Assembly (NCBI GenBank): GCA_036250225.1
Contig: JAPZLL010000032.1
Span: 124,001 to 188,000 of the forward strand
DNA from: Cercophora sp. LCS_1
Lineage: Eukaryota > Ascomycota > Sordariomycetes > Sordariales > Lasiosphaeriaceae
Length of the DNA stretch: 64,000 nt
Direction of reading: 5' to 3'
Every line of letters begins with the position of its first letter. The stretch's first letter is position 1. This document shows, piece after piece, positions 10,671-20,807 of the stretch. Below the pieces are notes generated by a model, which saw nothing but the letters and a program-made list of their open reading frames with translations, searched no databases and was not told where the DNA came from. A program made the translations under genes and the position numbers.

Positions 10671-12352
10671 ATGGAGCAAGCAATGGCAAAGCTGGGCGCT
10701 GAGGTGCTTGATGACATCCTCACAGCTGCCATGACCGATCCAGATGCCATGCGTAAATTCGCAAATGACATCTCTCCCCCGGCCGAGCCTGTGCAGGATT
10801 ACCTCACAGAGGTGGAAACGCGGCGCGCCCTCTTTGACGAGTTTCGAGTGATTTGCCAGCAGTACGGCGCCCGTGCCCATGCGACGGCAATGGCCGTGTT
10901 TCTGGTCGCACCCGTCTCGGGGATTCGTACTCAGCTCGAAGTCATCCGCAACATGGAGCAGAATCGATTGACCATGGTATCTGGCATTCTAACAGTTGCA
11001 CCACATGCAATAAGGACCTGTACGTTACTCGTCGTCCGACTTCTCCGATTTCCCCCTAACCGACACAGATATTCCCAGGCGTCGTTCTGCCGATGCGCCA
11101 GATTATCCGCCTGCAGCCGTACCTTCGCCAATTCTCAACGAGCCAGGAATGTATGTCCTTTCCAGCTCGGTAACGAGAAACGGGTTCGCAGGTCAAGTAC
11201 GTTTCTACCACATTTTCTCTCCAAAAATGACTAATAAAGGTACCTTATAGGTTAAGGACCGAGATGGACACACTTGTGGGTTTTCGGGAATGTCAGATCC
11301 CCAGGCAGCGCGCATTTTCCCCTTCTCAACAAGCGAGAGCAAGGTTTTCGGCTACCTAAACGAGCTCCTCACGTCATTTTGGGGTTCCGAAAAGGCTATG
11401 GCGTGGCGTCGGCATTTTGAGGCAGCAGGTATCACACAGTCTGCGAAGAACGGCATCTCGATGAACCATCAGATCCATTTCTGGTTTGATAATGCGAGGT
11501 TTGCATTGAAGCCTCTTCGAGAAACTGCCGAAGGAATTGTCATCCAATGGCATTGGCTAAAGGGAAGCATCTTAAAACCGAATACGTATATTCGCCCAGA
11601 CAGCGACATCCTTCACCAGGCTGGTGTGATGGATCAGCACTGGGGCGATACCTTGGCACACCGGGAGAGTGGGGTTCGGATACGGACCGGTCAGACATTC
11701 GTTCTCCGACGCCACGAGCATATGCCTAGCTGGGAACTTCTGGAGATGCAGTGGGATCTCCTGCGGGTGGCAGCCCTCTGTGGCGCAGCTGATGTGATGG
11801 ACGAGTATTTACGATTTCGAAGACCCGGACGAGCGCGGATTTGATGAAGCCGTGGCCGCTAAACAGCGTGCCATCCTGGCCGAGTACGAGAAGGTCAAGG
11901 GCAAGGCTGAGGTGGTCGATCGGAGTAAGGGTAAAGGAGTCGACCGTGAAGAAGCTGGGGGTGAAGACACTGGGGAATAGGATTCTAGATCCGGTGATCA
12001 TTCTGACAGCAAGGTTACGAGTCCAGCTGCTGCCGACAATCTTGGCGAGATTACTGCAGCCACTCCTAAAGCGCGAGCGCCTGACTTGGACACTATTTCT
12101 AAAAAGGCCCTGCCTGGCGGTATCATGGCCAAGGACGAAGAGAGTGGGGAGGTTCGGGACCTCGGGGAAAAGGCGTCAAGGCTGAGCCTTGCATCGGCAA
12201 AAGTTGGACAGTGGGGAAAGAAGTCCATCAGGGGAATAGCTTTAATTGCCAAGAAGGGCGGTGAGAAGGTGAGCCGTCTTACCCGGAAGGCATCTACGGC
12301 CCTCCTCTTTAAACCCCAACACACAAGCGGAACAGCGGCAGGGGAAAGCTAG
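10671..12352 (+). pseudogene. Fungal HNH-nuclease-domain protein, frameshifted and with internal stop
   Basis: Exons 10671-11019, 11069-11196 and 11251 onward, with good small introns (49 nt; 54 nt with branch TGACTAATA). Exon 2 ends VTRNGFAGQ and exon 3 begins KDRDGHTCGFSGMSDPQAARIFPF, the HNH core of the fungal PF13391-type family, followed by its usual C-terminal region (HFWFDNARFALKPL). One extra T near 11806 shifts the frame: the original frame stops at 11844 (356 residues). The +1 frame instead carries the expected continuation (IYDFEDPDERGFDEAV) until a TAG at 11978-11980, after which the same frame stays open with plausible coding sequence to the TAG at about 12352. Two independent lesions argue for a pseudogene. 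A truncated 356-residue product with an intact HNH core remains possible. Confidence 0.7.
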
Positions 12353-14167
12353 TAGTCCATCAGCTTGATTTAGAGGGCAGGCGACGCCCCTAGATTTAGT
12401 ATTTATCTGTAGTTTTCGGTGCGGTAGGACTGAATTTTTTGACCTGGCTGTTGTGCCTTACGGGGAGAAAAGGAGAGAAGGAGAGAAGGTGGGAGAAGGG
12501 AGACGCTCTCTGGCTCCGTCTCACTCCCTCTGACTCGCCGTCCATTTGTGGCAGGTCCCCCCCCCCAAAAAAAAAAAAAAACCAACCACCCCGCTCCTCC
12601 AAAAAAAATTTACAACCGCCGCTTAACTCAAATCGCCGTCGTGTCAATTTCGTCCGCTCTCACGGTCGCATTCCTGATCGCTCCCACAGTCGCATTTCCA
12701 GTCGCCGGTCTTTTGCTTGGAGTGCCCAAAGATGTCGCACAGGTGAGTTCTAGTTATTTGGATGTGGCAGAAGCTAACGGAAGACCACGCAGATTTTTGA
12801 CTCGGGCTGATTGACGATTGACTCTGGTCGCTGACGACTACGCCGCCGCCGACCGACCCGCTTGACCCGACCGACTGGCGAGGCGACCGATGGACTCGGA
12901 CCGGTCGCTGACAACTGCGCCGCTGCCGGTTGACCGATTGACACGACCGATTGATTCCGACGCCTGCGGCACCGTTACACTGTGGCTGCCCTGCTCGAAG
13001 CAAGCCTCTCTTAGTTCTCAACTCTGTCCCTTCCTCACCAACGTCTCAGCCCGAACGCTGTCAACTTCCCAACTTTCTTTGTTCACCACGTCTCACCTCT
13101 CCACCTCACCACGCAATCGGAACGTCTAACTCGAGCAAAATCGCTCCCTTTCGTTGCATCTCCTGTCCCTTTTACGGTGCATCTCTTGACCAAAATGAAG
13201 CCAGCCGCCGTTTCCTCCAACATTCGCGGCACGCAAGTGCCGGCTAGAGCCACCGCGATCATGGCCTAGTCTCTTTTTCATTCAAGGATACCGTCTTTCA
13301 TCTAGATCTGTGAGTTGCTGCAAGGAGAAGCGATGTTTAGCCAAGCGATATATGCCAAGGATGGGATGCAAGTATGCGTTGGGGCGATCAGATTAGCGGG
13401 GGCCAGATGCGTTGGGCGATTGGTGGCAGATTAGCGAGGGCGATCAGAGTGCAGAGAGAGCAGACGCTCGCACTCAGCGGAGTCACCAGTCTGCGTCATT
13501 ACCCCACCAGTTCTGGTCCAATCCCACTCTGCGCCTTCCACTCTGCTGCAACTCTCCCACTCTGCATCATTCTCATCTCTCATCGGCAATCGAGTGTCCT
13601 TTCTCTGCCATCTTAAGCGCGTGCTGCCGGAACCTTAGTGTGGAATCAAGCCACACACCCCGAGGTGCCGTACTGCAGTCTTCGGAGCTACAGGCCTTTG
13701 ATGGTCGTTCAGGCTGACTGGCGTCGGGGCCACAGTATACCCCACCGCCAGCCTAAGCACCTCTGTTTTCTCTGGGTTTACAGGGACTAGGTTTTCCCTA
13801 GGCCAGTTAGTCCTTTGATCTCTGCAACCACTCAGAGATCAATATTCTGGTCTTCGGCTTCTTGGCAGTTATTTTCCGCTCCCTAGCACTGCTCAGTTAT
13901 AATAGTGGCTACTTCAACTCCTTCCGCAGCCGTCTCTCTAGCCCCTACCCTCCCGATACCCACCTATATTTCCTGACGGTTCTTCGATTCCTCTAAAACG
14001 CCGGCCATTTTCGAAACTTCACTATCACCTGTAGCGCAATCTAACACTCATCAAACAAAAATATCATCACTTTAAACATCTCAGTCCATGGGCATTAGCA
14101 CCAGAGTTGACGGAACAAGCCTTGCTCAGAGTTATCAATGAACCGTCGGGTGAGTGTCTTCCAGCTA
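12353..14167. other. Gene-free region with leader-like and repeated sequence
   Basis: No protein gene recognised. Notable items: C8A15-type low complexity at about 12560; a near-perfect intron signature at 12743-12793 (GTGAGT, GCTAAC, GCAG) not connected to any long frame; an imperfect duplication at 12826-12958; and a CT-rich leader-like stretch ending in a strong start context (CCAAAATGAAG) at about 13197 that opens only 24 codons. This looks like promoter and 5' leader material left from lost or shortened genes. Confidence 0.4.
12826..12958 (+). repeat. Imperfect tandem duplication, about 55 bp, offset 77
   Basis: The copy beginning GGTCGCTGACGACTACGCC at 12826 recurs at 12903 as GGTCGCTGACAACTGCGCC. 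The similarity continues through CCGACCGACCCGCTTGACC versus CCGGTTGACCGATTGACAC. Several of the differences are C/T or G/A transitions. Confidence 0.5.
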
Positions 14168-16509
14168 TCAAACCAATATAAACTCTCGATTTGGCCTCGA
14201 TCCATGTTCACGCTCCTCCTGCGCCAAGCCATGCATGTAGCCCTCCAAGTAGCATTCGCCCACGAACTCCCATGTATCTACCTCGTTGGAATTTGAGCGT
14301 AAAATATAGGGCACATTGCCTCCATCCAAGACGACTATGATGTCTCCGACTGCAGAACCGAACGGACAAAGGCCTTTATTGCCGTCTTGGGTCGCCATTA
14401 GACATGGGCTGTGGCACGAAAGGGCGGCTGTTTCGGTGGCGAATTTACGATGTGTGTTGTAGTGATTTCGCATGTGGCCAGCGTCGTCATGGGTCACATA
14501 CGTCTCAAGATGGTGAGATCCTAGCTGGTCGGCCCATTTTCCCGCAATGTTGAGGGGGTCGAAGAGACGAACATAGGCTCTGTGAAGAGCTTCCGAACCG
14601 TGCGTGCCGATCGTGGCAAAGTAGGGATAGTGACAAATGCTTGCAATCGTGCTAATCTTTGCGCCGCCGAGGCGGAGTTGGTGCCAAGAAGGAGAAGATG
14701 CCATGATGTCAATAGCTGGAACCGAACTTCCAGAAGCCAAGTATGGGGGGTCGACAAAGCCCAAGAGGCCGACTGCCCAGTTGCTCCTGCCCTGGTAGCC
14801 CCACGCCCAACTCGGCAGCCTCGGCGCGTGTAGTGCTGCTGGGTCCGGATCGAGACTGGTTTGCATCCAAGTCCTTCCTTCTAGAGCTTGTATGGCGGAT
14901 AAGATTGCGAGGTTTTGATGTTCCAGGATCCACCACTTTGTAAATCTCGCAAACACTTCAGCCACGGACCGGCTGTAATCGATGGCCAGGTCGTCCTTCG
15001 GTTGGTTGAGCTGGCACGTCTCCCGGCCGAACTGCAGCATAGCAAAGATCTTGTCCCTCGGATCAGTCGCGTCTAGATCCAACCCTTTGATGAGGACATG
15101 GAGAATGGGCATGCCGGATAGGCCCTCGGCCTTCGCCTTGAATATGTCTTCCATCAGGGGTGGGATGAAGGCCTTGTGAGCCAAGTTCGCCATCATGCCC
15201 TGCAGATTCATGCACCGCTGGACCCGCAACACGGCATGCCAAGGGAGAATGTCTCGACCGCAGTACACGGCGGCGGAGCGAGCATTGAAGACTTCTTGCA
15301 CGACCCAAGTGCGACGAAACCACGGACGCTCGAAAAGCGACCATGCCTCGATGAACAAATGTGCCGCCTCGTGTCGTTCTCGGATTGGGTAATGTACATC
15401 CTTCTCCGAGCAACGGTCAGGACCACCAGCCGATGCGCCCCCCGCTTCGTATCGGGCCCGAGTCGCCTCGATGGTTGCAATTGTCCGCGAGGTATTCTCA
15501 TCTCCGTCACCAACCCAGACGACAACCGACGAGGCCCTGGCATAGATCTCGCGCATGAGCCGTACCTGGTTCGCCCTCTCTTCAAGGTCATCTTGGTTGA
15601 TGCACACGGCGTCCACCCACAACGTCCGGCTGATTCCTTTGTGCCTCAGCCGACTAAGAGCCGCCAGAAGTGCGGTCGTCGCTGGAAACTCCCATGTGTC
15701 GCCCGCCACTCGCACATTGAGAACGCCTGTCTCTCGGGGGTTCCCCCAGCAATACGAGAGCGCCTCATATGGCATCGCATCTGCGAGCTGCGCACACACT
15801 AACTCACACGCGACTGGTTCATCCTCTGCGCCGGACGCCCCATCGAGCGCAATCAGACGGATCTCGCTCTGCTGAAGCGGTCGGTAGTAGGGGGCGCTCG
15901 CCGGTGCGGACATGGAGACGCTCGGAGGCGGCCCCATGGCAACCGCACGGCGCGCATGCATCTCCATGCTTGCTTCCCCAACGTAGTTCACCCAGGCCGG
16001 CCACTGCGCCATGGGAATGACCTGGACGGCGTCCCCGCCGCGCAGAGAACGGACCCAGTCCGCGATGCCCGAGTCAGCGGGGTCATCGGCGCCCCAAGTG
16101 ATTTTATGTCTGGTAAACTCAGCCTTGGCGTGCACATTGTACTGAAGCAAACGCTTGGGTACGCGTTTCTGGCGGCCGGCTGTCACGGCCGCGGCGAAGA
16201 ACCAAGTATAGGATCCGTGGTAGGTCCCGCCGTAGATGCGGGCCTCGCTGCTAAAGCCTGTCAATGGAGAAATAAATAGTTAGCCAGGTTCAAGTTCACG
16301 CAACAACGAGGGCACCTGCCTTGATCGTGCGATGAAAGAGTAAAGATGATTCGATCTACCGACTGTATGTCGGAGGGGATCCGAAGTTCAAGGTAGATAC
16401 GCTCCGGGCAGTTCCGGCATACCTCGATCAGATCCCGGCGTTGCCGGCTGAGGATGATAACCTCTCCCTGTTCTGCCGATGGATCCATTTCAGTGTGTTG
16501 CGCTGCCAT
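14168..16509 (-). CDS. HET-domain protein with N-terminal fungal accessory domain
   Basis: Two exons, 16509-16316 and 16250-14168; the intron has donor GTGCCC, branch GCTAACT and acceptor TTTAG. 758 residues. Residues 1 to about 165 form a domain often found in front of HET or ankyrin regions in fungi (IYLELRI..., YTWFFAAAVTAG, FTRHKITWGADD, SLRGGDAVQVIPMAQWPAWVNYV). The HET domain begins near residue 226 with YEALSYCWGN, then LWVDAVCINQDDLEER and FRRTWVVQEVF; the C-terminal DPRDKIFAML and GDIIVVLDGG blocks are also typical. Expected role: heterokaryon incompatibility or another allorecognition cell-death response. An AT-rich TATA-like tract lies only about 20-35 bp before the ATG, so the leader may be very short or the true start may lie elsewhere. 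The frame is intact. Confidence 0.87.
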
Positions 16510-17341
16510 TCCGAGGCTTTAATATAAATATATCTGAGCCAGATCGCCGTACACGCGTGTAATGATGAAGTGACACTGTTGAAAAACCGTTAGGCTCCAG
16601 TCGATTTGCTGACCAGTTTTGGCCCTACCCGCTTTGACGGCCCCGGGTATTGAATGTTCCGATGCAGCCACAGCAAAGCGACTGACTCTCACCCTATCAT
16701 CACACCACCACAGTTGCGCGATTTTTAATGTCTGAGATGTGAGGGATCACCGACCCGGCTTCAACTTCGTGCGAGCGCGTTGCTTGCAAATTCCATACGC
16801 CGGTGGAAAAACTTGCAATTGGATCCTTGAGTCTGGCGATGCGGAGGCGGGCGCATACAAATCGGCCTGGAAATATTGCGTTAAAGCTTCCAAGGCCTTT
16901 CGCCGCTGGCTGAGGGAAGAGCAGAACATGCAGCACATCTCGGGCAACGCCGGAAAGCCTCACCAAAGGTCTGCTTGAGATAGTTCCGGAAGCCCAAAGC
17001 TGTATGCCTCTCGATGCCGATCAAAATATGTCATGAACTTCTCGAGGTGGGACACATCGACAACTCGGATCATTATCAAAGATTTTTTACTCTTCAAAAA
17101 TTTGCTGTATTTGTAAACGGTAGTGAGATGAGCCTCCTTATTGACCAGTGAATCCCCCGCTAAACCGTTCTATAAAAGCACCTCGAAGCTTCATCGTACT
17201 CCATCAACACCTCACCCTCCATCTCATCCTCACATACCACGACTTGCCTCCACAGGTTCACGGTAAACGACCCCGCCAGAACCGACGGCAACACAATCGC
17301 GCACAGATATCGCTCTCCTCGCCTTTCCCCCGATTTCATTC
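16510..17341. other. Gene-free stretch with a plus-strand promoter-like end
   Basis: No recognised gene. At 17171-17177 a TATAAAA box precedes a CT-rich, CATC/ACC-rich leader-like sequence on the plus strand (about 17190-17340), which then enters the antisense of the PNP fragment. It may be the promoter of the DUF6594 gene or of a lost gene. Confidence 0.4.
17171..17177 (+). promoter_or_regulatory. TATA box upstream of the PNP/DUF6594 junction
   Basis: TATAAAA followed by a C/T-rich leader typical of fungal 5' UTRs. The plus-strand gene downstream is DUF6594, about 530 bp away. Confidence 0.4.
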
Positions 17342-17690
17342 TCACCACCACCATCTGTACCGGTACGTTGCCTGCAGCCGAGGGTAATTTTGGACCGCGT
17401 GGCCGTAGCCGTACTGGATCACACCGCCATTGCCGTAGCCAGCTGAGCTGACCACGATGTCGCCGAGACGGATGTCATGGTTTGTAGGGACACCACCGCC
17501 GACACCAACCATGAGAATGAACCTGATGTTGGGAAAAGTCCGCGCCGTGTCCTTGGCGACCGCAGTGGCGTTGACGAGCCCGTACTGCCGGCGTGGCAGA
17601 GCGGCAAGGACGACGTTGTGAGGGCCCATCTGACGCATAGTATAATCGTTGGCATCCTTGATGTCGATGTCGTCGATCCGCCCACTCTCT
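17342..17690 (-). pseudogene. Fragment of a PNP/nucleosidase-superfamily domain
   Basis: An open minus-strand frame encodes YTMRQMGPHNVVLAALPRR, NATAVAKDTARTFPNIRF, then LMVGVGGGVP, HDIRLGDIVVSS and GGVIQYGYGHAVQ. This is the central part of the fungal purine-nucleoside-phosphorylase/MTA-nucleosidase-like domain that usually sits at the N-terminus of NLR-type (NACHT or NB-ARC) proteins. The first strand (normally YTVGWICALPLE) is missing and the frame stops soon after the GGVIQY block, so only about 100 residues of a roughly 300-residue domain remain. It abuts the DUF6594 gene head-to-head. In a whole gene this domain would act as the N-terminal effector or sensor domain of an immune-like receptor; here it looks like a relic. 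Confidence 0.75.
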
Positions 17691-17696
17691 GGCGGG

Positions 17697-18301
17697 CCAG
17701 CACCGCCGACGATAACATCGCCCTGTACAGTTTCCGTCGATTCAAAACGACGCACCTCCTGAACCTCCGCTTCCTAGAATCCGAAGTCGCCAAGCTTGAT
17801 CGCAAGATCTTTCAAGCAGGGCTTAGTTTGGGCGGCCAACCGTCGCCAGCCGACCGTCTCGGGCTCGGGCACGGCAAACGAGACAATTTCGTCCCTCCCA
17901 ACCAGGGTGTTATCACTAATGATCTCGTCCTCCAGCCGCGGGATCTGCTGAGGGAGTACCAGCACACCTCCCTCATCGCCACTTTTGTCTGCCGGATAGG
18001 TGTCGCGCTAGTCACGGCCGCTTTCCTCGTCGTCCCTATGGCTCTGTTACCGGGCGCATCGCAGAAGGGAACGCAGATTCTCGCCGTCTCAATCGGTGCT
18101 ATAATTTTCACCGGCTTCGTCTCCCTCCTGCTGAGGACGTCTAATATGGAGCTGATGCTGATTTCGGCTGCCTATGCCGCCATCTTGTCCGTGTTCATTT
18201 TAATGCCGCCTCCACCTGTGAGTGAGGGCGCTTCGGCGCTAGGGGTTAGTACCTTGATGGCCTGTCAAAGGGGCTTTACTTGGGTAGCGTTTTCTTTGTG
18301 A
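17697..18301 (+). CDS. DUF6594-type membrane protein, N-terminus uncertain
   Basis: The frame encodes LWRASTADDNIALYSFRRF, LLNLRFLESEVAKLD, then DLVLQPRDLLREYQHTS and three hydrophobic helices (IGVALVTAAFLVVPMALL, ILAVSIGAIIFTGFVSLLL, MELMLISAAYAAILSVFIL). This is the DUF6594 pattern: RRF near the start, a coiled region and a C-terminal membrane hairpin. The frame is open further upstream to 17477, but there it is antisense to the PNP fragment, and no ATG lies near the expected N-terminus, so the 5' end may be truncated. A GTGAGT donor right after MPPPP (about 18219) could lead to a short last exon instead of the listed stop. DUF6594 proteins are fungal, often found next to HET/NLR genes; function unknown. 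Confidence 0.65.
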
Positions 18302-18564
18302 TTCATGGCAACAATAGTATTGTGGTCGAAACAAACATTATCTAACAACACAGCGCCAAACGTGAACGCCCAGCCGTGAAGAACTTTGAGCTCCATGCTC
18401 TAGCTAAATGTAAACTGGCCACAAGTGTGCGATGTATCCCAGGACCACGACTCCCACACATTTGACCGTTCCCAGTACAGATCCAATCCCAATCATAATC
18501 GCCCGTCTTACATCCGAGACTTTCCTCGTCTGGTCCCTCATCTTCCTCTCATGTCTTCGTGCAA

Positions 18565-19300
18565 TTAGATGTATGTCGGCCTCGGAGCTGTCGAAACAGG
18601 GGCAGGTGCCGCTGGTGGCGCAAAGTAGCCCTCAGGGGGAGGCTGGTGCAAAGCGGCAATGTCGGCATCGGTAGTAGCCCCTGGCGGCGCATTCGGTGCG
18701 TAATATCCTTGGATGTCTTGGAGGTGCTGTGCTGGCTCAGGCTGGGTAATTGTACGCGGGATCTGATCCTGCGTCGTCACACTTGCGGGTTGTGCTGGGG
18801 CGGGGACATTGTTGGCACAGGAATTGCGCTCATTTTGGAATGATCTGATGTTGGCATGATGGGATTCAAACTCGTGCGGCCACCCAGTCGCAATGTGCGC
18901 TTGAGAGAGTTTGCGACGGTCGTGTCGCCGGAGGTAGCGCAAGAAGCAGCACCCGCAGATGCCGAGGAATCCCAGAATGCCGAAGACGAGACAGGTGATG
19001 AATAGCAACGGGCTGCTGCGTTGGCCTCCTCCTTCTTGACGCCGACCCAGCGGGGAAAGTTGATCGTCCATTCTTTAAGCTTGTCGAAAGAAGTGAAATT
19101 GGAAGACGTGGGCGCGGCGCAAACTTGACCTTGTCTCACGCTGTAGGGCTGCGCGGTTGGGGCACAGTCGCATCGGCTGTGGAGGAAATTGAGATCGAGG
19201 CCGGTCAACCAAACACAGCCACCATCAGGACAGGACCCCGCATTGACAGGCAAACTTAATGTGGGTGCGTAGAGGAGTATAGGTCTCTTAGAAGCTCAAA
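18565..19300 (-). pseudogene. Cys-rich ectodomain / single-TM / Pro-rich tail protein, apparent frameshift
   Basis: Upstream frame (about 19300-19030): CPDGGCVWLTGLDLNFLHS, CDCAP, then SFDKLKEWTINFPRW, a Cys-rich extracellular-looking segment. Downstream frame (about 19050-18565): QRSSPLLFITCLVFGILGF and GICGCCFLRYLRR, one transmembrane helix with a Cys/basic cytoplasmic edge, then a Pro/Ala/Gln-rich tail ending PRPTYI. The two parts look like one protein but lie in different frames. No donor/acceptor pair of acceptable length joins them, so a single-base indel near 19030 is the simplest reading. No start codon with signal peptide is visible upstream of 19300. It may have been the C-terminal part of the gene at 19591-20296, on the same strand directly upstream. 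Confidence 0.5.
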
Positions 19301-19590
19301 TTGGAGGCTGGAACCATGTCGAACTGCTGTGACAGCCGCTCGGCAAAAATCTGTGCACCGCGAGGGGAGGAAGGTGCGTTTTGCACAGTGCGGAATTAAC
19401 GCAGGTCGATTTCCTCTACCAAGAACGGCATGCGAACTTTTCCTCCTCTGCGTGGTGATCTTCGGTCTTCGTTCTGTTTGGCAGAGTCGCCATTCTCTCG
19501 ACTCTGCTCTTATCGGAGTGGATTGGGTAAAGACGACATGACAGAAGGCAACCTCGAAAGAAACCCCGCCCCAATCGACGACTTCCTTAG

Positions 19591-20296
19591 CTAGTTCCCC
19601 ACTGGAGCCTCCTCCCAGCTGATGTTGGCAAAAGGGAGGTCCACCTCGGTCTGGCTCATTTCGCACGAAAGCAAAAGCCCATTCTCACCCTCTCTATCGA
19701 TGCACACCTCGAATGGCAAGTTCGCTATCACAGTTGCGTCGAAGAGGAGCCTATGTTTTATTATTAACCAAAGTTAGTCAGTCTTGATCTAGTTCCACGC
19801 CCGGAAGAGTCGTGGTCAGAAAGAAAGAAACTTACGGTTTGCTCGGATCCCCATTGCACAACCACTGAAACCGAAACCCTAGACGCCTACTCCGCTCGCT
19901 GCGTTCCAAGAGGATCTGGCACCGCTCGAGCGTGGAAGGGATTGGCGTCTCGCCCGCCCTGCAGACGCTCCACGTCCCGCCGCCAGCCGAAACGGGAATG
20001 CGGTGGAGTCGATACGTGTCTCCCGTGCCTGGATTCAGGACCCCAAAGGTTGCGATTGTCTGCGTCTGGTTACCCGCCACTTGGATAGTGTCGATTAGGT
20101 ATTCTGTGAGGACGAAGCCGGTGATGTTGGAGAAGGTGGTGGCGGAGCAGCTGCTGCTGCGACCCCGTAGTGCCGTGACGGAGAGGCGTTGGACATCGTG
20201 GTTCCACAGCGCGGGGGATGCTACCGCTCGTAAGGCGAACAGCAGGCCCATGAGAAAGCATGCGACAACCATCGTAACTATTTGCTCTGGGCACAA
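19591..20296 (-). CDS. Secreted protein of unknown function
   Basis: Two exons, 20296-19836 and 19750-19591, joined by an 85-nt intron (CC|GTAAGT .. CATAG|G); 206 residues. The N-terminus MCPEQIVTMVVACFLMGLL.. to VASPAL is a signal peptide; a second Met eight codons in is an alternative start. The mature chain has scattered Cys, N-glycosylation sequons (NIT, NQT) and an FQWLCNGDPSKPLLFDATV block crossing the splice, which supports the junction. It ends with a hydrophilic NISWEEAPVGN. The Cys-rich/TM gene fragment starts about 290 bp downstream on the same strand, so the two may once have been one surface protein. No named family recognised. Confidence 0.65.
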
Positions 20297-20807
20297 TAGT
20301 ATTGTGGCCCGGAATTAATACAGAGAAAACCGAGCAAAGGAGGTGATGGCGAAGAGCAGGCAGAGCCAAAGTTTCGGAGAGTATGGCGGAGAAGAAGACA
20401 CGGCATGCTTTATCTTAACCTATGAATGCACTAGCGGGGACTACGTGTGCGCAATTTACACTGGGACAACCGCCAATTGATGTAATCCGGGTTGAGAAGC
20501 GCAGTCATGTCCGCGGGTATGTCCCACGGTTAGGCTGAATACTCAAGGGAAAACGGGAATAAACAAGCGATAACAGGCGGGAAATGACCCGATTGGATGC
20601 CAGCGGGGGCTTGGTGGTTGATGGTCGATGAGATGCCATTGGTTGGATCTATTGATGGTAATATCGCAGAACTCGGTTATGCAGCTGTGCGAGAGGTGGC
20701 GCTGTGATGCGCGAGTTCTGGGCAGCTGAAAAGCCTTGTCGAGATATCAACTTCGACAAGCAACTCCTCGTTGAGCATGATCCTGAACTCGCAGCAGCAC
20801 GAAAAAT
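20297..20807. other. Intergenic stretch between divergent genes
   Basis: No gene seen. It should contain the promoter of the secreted-protein gene (minus) and that of the former HET gene (plus). Confidence 0.4.

Noticed and set aside
15176..15802. 208-codon plus-strand frame
   Set aside because: Entirely antisense to the intact HET gene.
17477..17696. 5' extension of the DUF6594 frame to an ATG at 17477
   Set aside because: This part is antisense to the recognisable PNP fragment and has no DUF6594 character.
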